Positions 8,812-17,375 of a DNA stretch of 64,000 nucleotides are shown here, one piece after another (the stretch's first letter is position 1; each line of letters opens with the position of its first letter). The DNA comes from Bacteroidales bacterium (GTDB lineage Bacteria > Bacteroidota > Bacteroidia > Bacteroidales > JAGOPY01), in assembly GCA_017991835.1 (NCBI GenBank), contig JAGOPY010000010.1, forward strand, positions 1 to 64,000. The letters run 5' to 3'. The notes below the pieces were generated by a model. That model saw only the letters and a program-made list of their open reading frames with translations. It ran no database searches and was not told where the DNA came from. Made by a program: the position numbers and the translations under genes.

Positions 8812-10452
8812 TTATAATGTTTTTACTTTGGTAAAGACCTTATCTTCATAAATATAAACAAACTTACCATCGGTCGTCAGGGTGGTCGATGCGCCGGTCT
8901 TCGCCTTAAACTCCTTGAAAACGCCCGTATCCAGGTTGAACGAAGCGATATCCGCTTTTTCGGTCTTCATGATCAGGATATTGTCGAATACATCCTCCAG
9001 GCTGGAAGCTTTGTATTTTCCGCTGTAGATGAATTTACCGTCAACAGGATTATAGGCGGAGATTCCTTTTTCACCTACAACGATCATTTTATCCTTGTAA
9101 GGCAGGATCTTCACGGCAAGTCCGACACCGCCATCGGTAACCGGAACAGAATATTCTTCATTCCCGGTCTTGTAATCGATCTTGTAAAGTTCTTTTCCCG
9201 AAGAACAAAGAATTTTATTTTCTAACACGTAAGCATTAGTAATCCCTTTCTTGAATTTTTCCGATTCCCAGGCCAGTGAACCGTCTTTTGTGTTGAAGGC
9301 TTGTAATCCGTTGGGTTTCACGTTATCATAAAACACTCTCCAAATGGTAATAGTAGAATACTGGGTTTGTATGACCTCATAAGACTGGAATTCGACGATA
9401 CCCCCTATTTGCAGGATAACCTTATCATCTACAACATACATTCCGGGAATTGCCTTTGCCCCTTTGATTTCGGGAGAGGTCCAGATCAGTTTTCCGGTAT
9501 TGGCATCGTATTTTTTGACAAACTGGTGGGTACGGTTCGACATATCGAGCACATAGATCACGTTGTTCTCCTTGTCGAAAACCGGATCGGCAACAGCTCC
9601 GTAAACGCCCTACTGTCTTGCATTTGGAGGTCTCGACCTGACGCCGTTGGGGGTAAAGTCGAATGCGGCCGACCACAGGTTGGCGCCGGTGTTGTAATCG
9701 TAAACCTGGATACCGTTCAGCCTGAGGATGACCCGGGGGCCCTCCACGGCAATATCATACAGGAATTCCCGTGAGATGATTTTCCGCTCGGCGCGTCCGA
9801 TGTAGGTATTGCTCCATACCACATCGCCATTGTCCATATTGATCTTGGCAATCTGGTTCTTGAAACCGGTGAAAAGGGCGATCAGACCCGACGGCTGGAA
9901 ATTGACCGTGGTCAAAAAACCATCAGGAGTAAAAACATATTTACCCACAACGCCGCCGAATTTAGCGGTCGACCATAATTCTTCCCCGGTGGCGACTTTA
10001 ATGAAAACGAGCTTGTCTTTCAATGAAATGGCAAATCCCTCGCGTTCAGGGATGTACACCACATTTTCTTCCGTAACATTCTGGTATTTATCTGTATTCC
10101 AAAGCAATGAACCCGACTCCATATCCACACAGGCAATCTGGTCTTTCCCCATTTTGCGGTCGAACAGGAAAACTGTGTTCGATTCCCAGAACGGGATCAG
10201 TTCATCGATCTTGCTCAGCTTAGGGGCAATTTCTTTATAAACTTTAGTCCACTTGATCTTGCCGGTCGCGTTGTCGAATAAAGAAAATTCCTTATCGGAG
10301 GCGACATAACTGTAACCGCGCTCTTCCGTGCCGGTTCCGTTGAAGGTGATCTTGTGCGGTGATTTTGTCTCCCACACCATGGTCATGTCTTCCTGGGCAT
10401 AAATGCTCAGAAATGCAAGAACTGCGAAAAATGAAAGAATCTGTTTTTTCAT
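8812..10452 (-). pseudogene. Exported PQQ-like beta-propeller protein, interrupted by an amber stop
   Basis: One reading frame of 546 codons is cut by a single TAG at 9610-9612, with perfect PQQ-like propeller sequence on both sides and no frame change. The first part (280 residues) starts with a signal peptide (MKKQILSFFAVLAFLSIYAQ). Repeats such as DNATGKIKWTKVYKE, ESGSLLWNT, DNGDVVWSNT and NTGKLIWTS are typical blades. The ATG at 9561 is internal, not a likely new start. This is either a genuine nonsense mutation, an assembly error or, less likely, a readthrough site. It is the last gene of a three-gene operon. Confidence 0.75.
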
Positions 10453-10485
10453 GTTTAATATGGTTAAAAGATTGAAATTTCTATA

Positions 10486-10857
10486 TTAATTGAAGACAAA
10501 CGTATGCCTGAACTTATAGCTTTTCCCCTTGGGCATTTTAAAATTGAACTTAAACTCCATGAGGATGGCCCGGAGCCGGTTTTGTGCTGCCAGCGTGCCG
10601 TTATTGTTGCCGACGGCAAAAAGGGAAGTAACGGTACCTTTCTCCCAGATGCTGATATCGAAAGTGTATTCCCCTTGAATGGGATTCTTGATGGTCTGAA
10701 GGTAGATCGAGCCTTCCGGCGCCATCATCGCCGAATCCAGTTCCAGTTTTGCCCTTTCAATGATCTGATCTTTGTCTTCCAGTAAGACTTTTTTCTGGGC
10801 TGATAATCCGAGTGCCAGAAACACAAGCAGGATAAAAATCGTCGTTTTTTTCATCAT
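10486..10857 (-). CDS. Small exported protein of unknown function
   Basis: 123 residues with a clear signal peptide (MMKKTTIFILLVFLALGLSAQ). The mature part is strand-rich (GEYTFDISIWEKGTVTSLFAVG) and ends in a basic-aromatic stretch (SYKFRHTFVFN). I do not recognise a family. It sits 12 bp after the upstream propeller gene and 33 bp before the interrupted one, so all three are probably co-transcribed and all three products are exported. Confidence 0.7.
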   Translation of the reverse strand: MMKKTTIFILLVFLALGLSAQKKVLLEDKDQIIERAKLELDSAMMAPEGSIYLQTIKNPIQGEYTFDISIWEKGTVTSLFAVGNNNGTLAAQNRLRAILMEFKFNFKMPKGKSYKFRHTFVFN

Positions 10858-10869
10858 AAAATATCATTT

Positions 10870-12039
10870 TTACAAATCCATTTTCCACTTAATCAGCCGG
10901 TTCCCGAAAATGATCAGGACCTCTTCATCACCAGGAAGGAAGATAAAGGAGGCTCTGCCGTCGCCAGGGAATTCCCCTTCTTTTGTTTTTTCAAAAAGCC
11001 GGTAACTGAGCTCGAAACGTTTTAAAAGTTCATTTGTTTCGAAGTTATAAATATGCAGTTCGGGGAACATTTTGCTTAATGAAATAATCCCGAAATATTT
11101 TCCATTATGGCTTAATTTAAAGTCGGGCTCATAGTTGGCCAGCGAGCTGAACGATTGCCTCATCGGTTGTCCCGTCTTTGCATCCGCCACCTCTATGTAA
11201 CTCTTCTTTCCATTCGGCCCTTGCAGTTTAACGTGAGGGATGCTGTAAACAAAGAGGTATTTTCCATCACTGGAATAATCGAGAAGATAGATCAGATCGT
11301 AGAACGCATCGACGGTATAAAGTTTCTCGAAAGTGTTGTAGTCGTAAACCGATACCTGTTGTTTGTATTTCTCAAGTATGGGGCGGTTTTTCTTGTTGTT
11401 CTTGTAGGCCGGGTTATTGACCAGTTCTGCCTTGTTTGTCTTATGCGATACGGCAATGTATTTGCCGTCGGCACTGACGGCCACCGAGTTTGTAGCCTGC
11501 GGAACGACGAAAGACCTGAGCTCCTTTCGCGTCTCGATATCGTGAATAGCTACTTTATCGCCGCCGCTGAGAGTGACCAGGTACTTTTCATCAGGTGTGA
11601 TCTTGGCATCATGGTAATCGCCGAAATTGAGCATTGATTTGCCGGTAGCCACATCCATCACCTCGAAATTAACCTCACGGTCTTTGTTGGGGGCAAAGTC
11701 CATATAGAACAATTGCTGCAACATCAGGTATTTACCGCTTTGGGAGAATTTCGCCCTGGAGCCCGCATACCAGTTGCCGACATCAAACTGGTTATTTACC
11801 GCCTGGGTTTCCAGGTTGAACATATACAGCGGAAAGCTCTGGTGGCTGGTAATAGCCAGGGTTTTGTTGTCGGGGTGGAGGGCAAGCCAAACCAGCAGGT
11901 TCTTAACATCGCCCACCTGTATTTTCTCAAATTCATAATTGGTTCCCTGGGAAAAACTTCTGGGTATCAAAATGAAGACCAGGCTGATAACCATCAGAAA
12001 TAATCGAACGCCTGGTAAAAACTTTTCCGGCTTCATCAT
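10870..12039 (-). CDS. Exported WD40/YVTN-like beta-propeller protein
   Basis: 389 residues: signal peptide (about 12-30, ending SFSQ) and then propeller-type repeats in which a strand pair ends with a turn such as HPDNKTLAI, SQSGKYLML, TPDEKYLVTL, SADGKYIAV, SSDGKYLFV and SHNGKYFGI. The repeats give about seven blades. Such proteins are usually periplasmic scaffolds; no catalytic motif is visible. First gene of the operon. A TATTTTTG element (minus strand, 12122-12129) resembles the Bacteroidota -7 box TAnnTTTG, but I see no matching -33 box. Confidence 0.75.
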   Translation of the reverse strand: MMKPEKFLPGVRLFLMVISLVFILIPRSFSQGTNYEFEKIQVGDVKNLLVWLALHPDNKTLAITSHQSFPLYMFNLETQAVNNQFDVGNWYAGSRAKFSQSGKYLMLQQLFYMDFAPNKDREVNFEVMDVATGKSMLNFGDYHDAKITPDEKYLVTLSGGDKVAIHDIETRKELRSFVVPQATNSVAVSADGKYIAVSHKTNKAELVNNPAYKNNKKNRPILEKYKQQVSVYDYNTFEKLYTVDAFYDLIYLLDYSSDGKYLFVYSIPHVKLQGPNGKKSYIEVADAKTGQPMRQSFSSLANYEPDFKLSHNGKYFGIISLSKMFPELHIYNFETNELLKRFELSYRLFEKTKEGEFPGDGRASFIFLPGDEEVLIIFGNRLIKWKMDL

Positions 12040-12276
12040 AAAAAAAAGTTGTTAAATATTTAATTGGTTTGGAATCAAGCGTTTATGAATGATTCTGTTT
12101 GGCTTAAATGCAATCTGAATACAAAAATATAAAAAAGAAATATGAAATGCCTGTTAATGATTTCACACATTGGTTTTTAACAAACCTTTAACAAAAATCA
12201 AATTTCGGGGATTTTTCAGCCTTTGTAATAATCGCAAGATCAGCGGGATAAAAAATATTTTAAAAATATTTCCAAT

Positions 12277-12313
12277 CGACCGGGTATTTTTTAGTCAAAA
12301 ACCGGATTAATAG
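12277..12313 (+). repeat. 37 bp dispersed repeat, copy 1
   Basis: Starts CGACCGGGTATTTTT and ends CGGATTAATAG. About 33 of 37 positions match copy 2 at 43257-43293 in the same orientation; a weaker third copy is at 48213-48247. In this copy the CCGG near each end could pair across TTTTT/AAAAA. The rest of the 12040-12410 gap is AT-rich and shows nothing else I can name. Confidence 0.7.
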
Positions 12314-12413
12314 ATGGTTGGGTTTATGGGAGTTTTTTTCCATGAGTGGCTGCAGGGCGTTAAGAACCTGGCAAGTTTGCCCTGCGGCCTTCCTTTTTTC
12401 TTTTCTTTTCTTT

Positions 12414-12451
12414 CACGAAGTTACACGAAGAAGACACGAAGTTTCACGAAG
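12414..12451 (+). repeat. Upstream half of an inverted heptamer array (4 x CACGAAG)
   Basis: CACGAAG occurs at 12414, 12424, 12435 and 12445, i.e. spacings of 10, 11 and 10 bp, about one helical turn each. The last copy ends four bases before the ATG of the GxxExxY gene. The downstream half carries the reverse complement with the same spacing. Confidence 0.9.
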
Positions 12452-12454
12452 AAA

Positions 12455-12835
12455 ATGGTGCAAATGGAATTTGATGATTTATCCCGCAAGATAATAGGCT
12501 GTGCTTTGCAAGTACATAAAATCCTTGGTCCGGGAATGCTGGAATCAGCATATGAAGAATGCCTCGCTTACGAATTGACTTCAACTGGACTAATGATCCA
12601 CAGACAAAAACCAATTCCTGTAATTTATAAGGATATTAAACTTGATTGTGGTTATCGACTTGATTTGCTTGTAGACCAGAAGATAATCATTGAATTAAAA
12701 TCAGTAGAATTATTAGCGCCTGTCCATGAAGCCCAGATTCTGACTTATATGAGGTTTGCAGAAATCAGGTTAGGATTATTGATCAACTTTAATGTGACAT
12801 TTCTAAAGAGTGGTATAAAAAGATATGTTTTATAA
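12455..12835 (+). CDS. GxxExxY protein (PDDEXK-like nuclease fold)
   Basis: About 126 residues from the ATG at 12455 (a second ATG at 12464 is also possible; a longer upstream frame only translates the repeat array). The signature GPGMLESAYEECL gives the family its name. Further on are D and E-x-K in DLLVDQKIIIELK, the usual PDDEXK metal-binding core, and the end INFNVTFLKSGIKRYVL is family-typical. The function of the family is not known; nuclease activity is inferred from the fold. The gene is enclosed by mirrored CACGAAG/CTTCGTG arrays, which suggests that gene and arrays form one unit. Confidence 0.88.
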   Translation: MVQMEFDDLSRKIIGCALQVHKILGPGMLESAYEECLAYELTSTGLMIHRQKPIPVIYKDIKLDCGYRLDLLVDQKIIIELKSVELLAPVHEAQILTYMRFAEIRLGLLINFNVTFLKSGIKRYVL

Positions 12836-12836
12836 C

Positions 12837-12915
12837 CTTCGTGATCCTTCGTGACTCCTTCGTGGATCTTCGTGCAATAAATAGATATAATTCTATTACA
12901 CTAAGTTACACGAAG
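12837..12915 (-). repeat. Downstream half of the inverted heptamer array (4 x CTTCGTG)
   Basis: CTTCGTG occurs at 12837, 12847, 12858 and 12868, again with spacings 10, 11 and 10. The first copy starts two bases after the stop codon. A further direct-orientation CACGAAG is at 12909-12915 within GTTACACGAAGAAAAT, resembling the upstream flank. Confidence 0.9.
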
Positions 12916-12965
12916 AAAATAAGAAGTGATGCCAATAAAACAATACATAAAGATTGGAGTCACCA

Positions 12966-13166
12966 TCATGTTTCCTTCAAATCTTCCAGAATCTTGCTGA
13001 CATCCTCCTCCGTCGCCGTCAGCTTCTCCTTGCAGATCCTGATCAGCTCCGAAGCCCGCTTAACTTTTTCGGAAAGCGTATCGATCGTGATCTCCCCTTC
13101 TTCTATTTCACCGACGATCAGTTCAAGTTCCTTTATCGCCTCGGAATAGGTAATTTTCTTCTCCAT
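12966..13166 (-). CDS. xseB: Exodeoxyribonuclease VII small subunit
   Basis: 66 residues from the ATG at 13166 (a longer frame upstream only overlaps xseA). Residues 5-60 are the usual acidic, leucine-rich helical hairpin (ITYSEAIKELELIVGEIEEGEI... LIRICKEKLT). XseB subunits wrap the long helices of XseA and are needed for degradation of single-stranded DNA to short oligonucleotides in the cytoplasm. It begins 4 bp after the xseA stop, so the two are translated from one message. Confidence 0.95.
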   Translation of the reverse strand: MEKKITYSEAIKELELIVGEIEEGEITIDTLSEKVKRASELIRICKEKLTATEEDVSKILEDLKET

Positions 13167-13170
13167 TTGA

Positions 13171-14565
13171 TTAATCTTTAATTGATTTGACTTCACTTGA
13201 AATGTCCCCTTTAAACAACCGGGTTGTAAGGATATCCCCCGGTTTTGCCACTGCACTGTCAATTAGTGCTTTTCCGTTGAGATATGTAATGCTGTAACCT
13301 CTTTTCAATACTTGGACCGGATTCAGCAGGTCAATTTTTTGATTCAGATTTTCAAGCTCGCCGGTTTTTAGCCTCAGCAGTTGTTTCACATGCAGACAAA
13401 AACGCTCCGACCGGTTATCCAGGCCGATCCTGCTCTCCCGCAACAGTACTCCCGGCTTGATGGAGAGTTTCAATCCGGCCAGGTTGAGCAGGTGTTTCTG
13501 GCCGGTGATCATGATCCCGGTGCCATCAATCACCGATCCCGATATCTCCACTATCGCCCGCTTTTCATTTCTGACGAGATTGTCCGTTTGTGAGACAAGG
13601 TCCATGCATAATTGTTCCCACTTCTTCTTCTCCTCTTCCAGAAGATCTTTCGCCATTGTTGCCAGACTCTCATGGAGTTCGTTCAGCCTGCCCGAAAAAT
13701 TATGGAACTGCTGAATGATGAAATAAGCGACATCGGTGGGGGTGATCTTGTTGTAACCGGCGATCATTTCCACTACTGTTTCGTTGGTGGAATGCCCGAT
13801 TCCGGTCAGCACCGGCAGCGGGCAAAGAGCGACTTCCCTGGCCAGCATGTAGTTGTCGTAGCAATTCAGCCCGACCTCACCGCCACCACCCCTGATAATG
13901 GTAACCGCATCGAACAGGTGTGCGTTCCGGCCGATAATTTCCATCTGGCTCCGGATTGACTCAACCGCTTTATCCCCCTGGAGCAGCGCTGGAAAAAGGA
14001 CACAACTGATCCCGTAATGCCATGGATTGTTTTCGATGATGCTGATAAAATCGCTGAAGCCCTTGCTTGATTTTACCGAAATGACGGCAATTCTCTTCGG
14101 CAGCTCCGGTAATTCAATCTGCCTGTTCCGATCAAAAAGGCCTTCGTTTTTGAGGCGGGCCAGGGTCTTCATCTTTTCCCGGGCCATTTCGCCAAGGGTG
14201 TACGACGGGTCAATATCGATGATCTGGAGAGAAAGACCGTACACAGCATGAAACCTGACGTACGCCCGGAAGAGTATCTGTATCCCTTCCTTCAGCGGTT
14301 CGCGTGTTATTTTCAGGAAGTTACCATTGATCCTTACGTAGTCGTTAGCCCAGATCGTCCCTCTCAGCTCGGCCTTAACGCTCCCCTTTTCCTTCTCAAC
14401 CAGTGAAGGATAGCAATGACCGCTGGCCTGGTAATAGTTCAGCTTGGCTATCTCGGCTTTGATCCATAACGGTGACCGGAAGTTTTCTTCAAAAACCACC
14501 GTAATCCCTGCCGCGAGCTGCGACAAGGTCATGATTTCCGCTCCGTTCTGATTATTTTCTATCAT
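13171..14565 (-). CDS. xseA: Exodeoxyribonuclease VII large subunit
   Basis: 464 residues. It has the N-terminal OB-fold (LWIKAEIAKLNYYQASGHCYPSL), the catalytic core with the family stretches IAVISVKSSKGFSDF, IIRGGGGEVGLNCYDNYMLARE and TGIGHSTNETVVEMIA, and then the long coiled region and the C-terminal KRGYSITYLNGK segment. With XseB it forms the exonuclease that trims single-stranded DNA in both directions. The length is normal and the gene looks intact. Confidence 0.96.
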   Translation of the reverse strand: MIENNQNGAEIMTLSQLAAGITVVFEENFRSPLWIKAEIAKLNYYQASGHCYPSLVEKEKGSVKAELRGTIWANDYVRINGNFLKITREPLKEGIQILFRAYVRFHAVYGLSLQIIDIDPSYTLGEMAREKMKTLARLKNEGLFDRNRQIELPELPKRIAVISVKSSKGFSDFISIIENNPWHYGISCVLFPALLQGDKAVESIRSQMEIIGRNAHLFDAVTIIRGGGGEVGLNCYDNYMLAREVALCPLPVLTGIGHSTNETVVEMIAGYNKITPTDVAYFIIQQFHNFSGRLNELHESLATMAKDLLEEEKKKWEQLCMDLVSQTDNLVRNEKRAIVEISGSVIDGTGIMITGQKHLLNLAGLKLSIKPGVLLRESRIGLDNRSERFCLHVKQLLRLKTGELENLNQKIDLLNPVQVLKRGYSITYLNGKALIDSAVAKPGDILTTRLFKGDISSEVKSIKD

Positions 14566-14727
14566 TCAACCTTCAACCTTCAATACTCAAAAGTACCAAT
14601 AATTTCCCTTATTCACCGATTCCGGCCCGGTATTCGCCGATTTCAGATTCTCAAAAGGATAATGCGACCTTATTTTTGCCCCATCAAATTTGTGAAAACA
14701 ATGTTCAACATTCAAAATCATACGAAA

Positions 14728-15480
14728 ATGGAAAACAACACTCAACCTGCCGTAAGGCATGGCCTGAAAGGCAAATCGCTGGTATTCGGCGTCCTGGTAA
14801 TCCTGCTCGGGATCGCTCTTTTTTTCAGAAACCTGGAACCCTTTGAAGGCGCCCGGATCTGGGACGTCATTTTCTCCTGGCAAATGCTGCTGATCGCCAT
14901 CGGCCTGGTGAATATCGTGAACGACTCCTCCCGCCGCGTAGGCTGGATCCTGATCGCGATCGGCGGATTCTTCATGATCCCTGTCATCTTTGATATTGAA
15001 AATTACCGGAGCACTTTCTGGCCCGCCCTGTTGATCATTATCGGGCTGATCCTGATTTTCGGCTCATCCAGGCTCTGCAAAAGGTCTTATTCTCAGAACA
15101 AAACCTGGACCGATTCTCCAGGGTTCTCCTCCGGGACCGTCACGGATGACTTCGTGGAAGAGGTGGCTGTTTTCGGCGGCCGGGAGCGGTTCATCAATTC
15201 CCAATCGCTCAAAGGGGCCAAAGTGGTCTCAGTTTTCGGAGGATCCACGCTCGACATGACCAAAGTGGAGCTGGCACCCGGCAACGTGGAGATCGAGATC
15301 GTGGCTATTTTCGGCGGATCGACGCTGGTTGTTCCGAACGACTGGAACATCAAACTGGAAGTTTTTAATATCTTTGGTGGATACAGCGATAAACGGATCA
15401 GGGGGCAGGTCGATTTCAACAAGACGGTTATCGTAAAAGGGGTAGCCATTTTTGGCGGAGGGGAAATAAAGAGCTACTGA
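14728..15480 (+). CDS. LiaF-like membrane protein with cell-wall-stress type C-terminal domain
   Basis: About 250 residues from the ATG at 14728 (in-frame ATGs at 14662 and 14701 are possible but add no conserved sequence). Four hydrophobic segments lie within residues 15-120. The soluble C-terminal half repeats a VFGG or IFGG turn five times (EVAVFGGRERF, VVSVFGGST, VAIFGGST, VFNIFGGY, VAIFGGGE), the mark of the LiaF/DUF5668-type beta-helix domain. Related proteins modulate LytS/LiaS-type kinases. The next two genes are exactly such a kinase and regulator, so it is probably their regulatory partner. Confidence 0.8.
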   Translation: MENNTQPAVRHGLKGKSLVFGVLVILLGIALFFRNLEPFEGARIWDVIFSWQMLLIAIGLVNIVNDSSRRVGWILIAIGGFFMIPVIFDIENYRSTFWPALLIIIGLILIFGSSRLCKRSYSQNKTWTDSPGFSSGTVTDDFVEEVAVFGGRERFINSQSLKGAKVVSVFGGSTLDMTKVELAPGNVEIEIVAIFGGSTLVVPNDWNIKLEVFNIFGGYSDKRIRGQVDFNKTVIVKGVAIFGGGEIKSY

Positions 15481-15499
15481 TCCCGGACGCTGGATTGAT

Positions 15500-16555
15500 A
15501 TGGCAAGAGGAATAAAAAATCATTTGGAGATTGTTTACCTGATCATGTGGGTGGCGCTGGGCGTCATCCACTTTTCCCTTTTATATTTCGGTTATGGCCT
15601 CCGATCGGTCCATGCTTTTGCCGACAGCCTGGTTTTTAACGGGCTTTTTACGGTGATCGGCAGCGGGCTGTGGTTTATGGTCAGGTACTCCAATCTGCAG
15701 ACAAAAACCAAAGCCGAACTGGCATTATACCATATTACCGGAGCGGCCGTGGCCATTTTTGTATGGATGATGGCGGGCCACCTGATTCTGAATACATTAT
15801 TCCCTGAGGATCAGGCCTATCAATCTTTTCTAAGGAATACCGTCTTTTTGAGGATATTGGCGGGATTGATGTTTTACGCCCTGCTGGTTTCCATTTTTTA
15901 CCTGCTGATCAATTTCAGGGAGTTAAAAGAAAAGAGCCAGCGGGAAGCCAGGCTCACAGGATTGCTGAAGGAGGCCGAGCTGAACCTGCTCCGTTCGCAG
16001 ATCAGGCCTCATTTTCTATTCAACAGCCTGAACTCCATCAGCGCCCTCACGATGACCGATCCGGGAAAGGCACAGGAAATGGTTATCAAGTTATCCGAGT
16101 TTATGCGCTATTCGCTGAACTTTCCGGACAATATGACCGGTACGCTGGAAAGGGAGCTCTACAATGCCGAACTTTACCTGGATATCGAGAAGGTCCGTTT
16201 CGGCAGCCGCCTGGCATTTGAGAAGGAAATACAGCCCGAAGCGATGAGCTGGATTGTACCGGTCATGATCCTGCAACCACTGGTTGAAAACGCCGTCAAA
16301 TATGGTGTTTACGAATCTGAAGAAACGACTGTGATCCGGCTGGAGGCCCGGATCCTGGAAAGCGAGCTGGAGATCAGGATTGGCAATACCTACGGTTTCG
16401 GTACCATGGCAAAAAAGGGGACGGGGACCGGGTTGCGCAACATCCGGGGCAGGTTACTGAATCTTTATGGAACCGGCAGCCTGATGAAGATCAATCAAAC
16501 GGAGAATTATTTTGAAGTCACTATCAGAATTCCGGAATATGCAAGAAAAGATTAA
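15500..16555 (+). CDS. LytS/YehU-type membrane histidine kinase
   Basis: 351 residues. Four membrane helices in residues 10-145, a short linker, then the HisKA_7TM-less 'histidine kinase' domain with the phospho-acceptor motif RSQIRPHFLFNSLNSI (His at about 173) and an ATPase domain with VENAVKYG (N box) and a late GTGTGLRNIRGRL glycine-rich lid. It starts 19 bp after the LiaF-like gene. The response regulator start overlaps its end by 17 bp, so kinase and regulator are translationally coupled. Confidence 0.92.
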   Translation: MARGIKNHLEIVYLIMWVALGVIHFSLLYFGYGLRSVHAFADSLVFNGLFTVIGSGLWFMVRYSNLQTKTKAELALYHITGAAVAIFVWMMAGHLILNTLFPEDQAYQSFLRNTVFLRILAGLMFYALLVSIFYLLINFRELKEKSQREARLTGLLKEAELNLLRSQIRPHFLFNSLNSISALTMTDPGKAQEMVIKLSEFMRYSLNFPDNMTGTLERELYNAELYLDIEKVRFGSRLAFEKEIQPEAMSWIVPVMILQPLVENAVKYGVYESEETTVIRLEARILESELEIRIGNTYGFGTMAKKGTGTGLRNIRGRLLNLYGTGSLMKINQTENYFEVTIRIPEYARKD

Positions 16556-17285
16556 AGTGATCATTGTGGATGATGAGGATCTGGCGCGGGAATTGGTAAA
16601 GAAATACCTGACCGGGTTAGCCGATGCGGAGCTGCTTTGTGAATGCTCCAACGGTTTCGAGGCCCTGAAGGCGATACAGGAACTCAGGCCCGATCTTGTG
16701 TTCCTGGATATCCAGATGCCGAAGATCGATGGTTTTGAGTTGCTGGAGGTGCTTGATGAGAAGCCGGCCATCATATTCACTACGGCTTTTGACCAGTATG
16801 CTATCCGGGCGTTCGAGCTGAATGCGGTGGATTATCTGCTAAAGCCATTTTCGAGGGAGCGTTTCGTGCAGGCGTATGAAAAGGCGAAGCTCAGTATAGG
16901 GGCGCCATCCACCGGAGGGCGGACGCCATCCCTTTTGAAGCACCTCGACGACACCCGGCAGACCCTCGACCGGGTCATCACCCGGCTCGGCTCCAAAATT
17001 ACCGTCATACCGGTGGATAAGATCAGGTACATCGAATCGGCCGATGATTACGTCATGATCCATTCCGAGCTGGGCGACCATCTGAAAGAGAAGACCATGA
17101 AGTACTTCGAGGAGCACCTGCCGAAGGAGCAGTATATCCGCATCCACCGCAAATACATTGTCAATATCAACGAAATCCGGTCGCTGGAACTTTACACAAA
17201 AGACAGCTATGTCGCTCTGCTTAAAACCGGCGAGAAACTGAACGTGAGTTCGGAAGGGTACAGGCGGCTGAGGGAGAGGTTTTAA
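16539..17285 (+). CDS. LytTR-family response regulator
   Basis: 248 residues from the ATG at 16539, inside the end of the kinase gene. Receiver domain: acidic pair VDDED, phospho-Asp in VFLDIQMPK, conserved Thr in FTTAFDQYA and Lys in YLLKPF. After a linker, the LytTR DNA-binding domain (IRYIESADDYVMIHS... YIRIHRKYIVNINEI) follows. The linker GAPSTGGRTPSL is encoded by two GCCATCC-containing repeats (about 16905-16935) that look inserted. Targets are unknown; local autoregulation with the LiaF-like gene is the usual arrangement. Confidence 0.93.
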   Translation: MQEKIKVIIVDDEDLARELVKKYLTGLADAELLCECSNGFEALKAIQELRPDLVFLDIQMPKIDGFELLEVLDEKPAIIFTTAFDQYAIRAFELNAVDYLLKPFSRERFVQAYEKAKLSIGAPSTGGRTPSLLKHLDDTRQTLDRVITRLGSKITVIPVDKIRYIESADDYVMIHSELGDHLKEKTMKYFEEHLPKEQYIRIHRKYIVNINEIRSLELYTKDSYVALLKTGEKLNVSSEGYRRLRERF

Positions 17286-17289
17286 ATTG

Positions 17290-17325
17290 GGCGATTTGGC
17301 GATTTGGCGATTTGGCGATTTGGCG
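17290..17325. repeat. Octamer tandem array (GCGATTTG x 4)
   Basis: Four perfect copies of GCGATTTG starting at 17291, only five bases after the stop of the LytTR regulator. It fills the gap before the 3' end of the next, convergent kinase gene. Confidence 0.9.
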
Positions 17326-17375
17326 TATTTTTGATTTAACCGCGTAGCAGTGCCAGTATGGTAGGCACGCCACAG

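Noticed and set aside
9561-9561. Separate gene starting at the internal ATG of the interrupted propeller gene
   Set aside because: It lacks a signal peptide and the frame is continuous with the upstream part except for one TAG.
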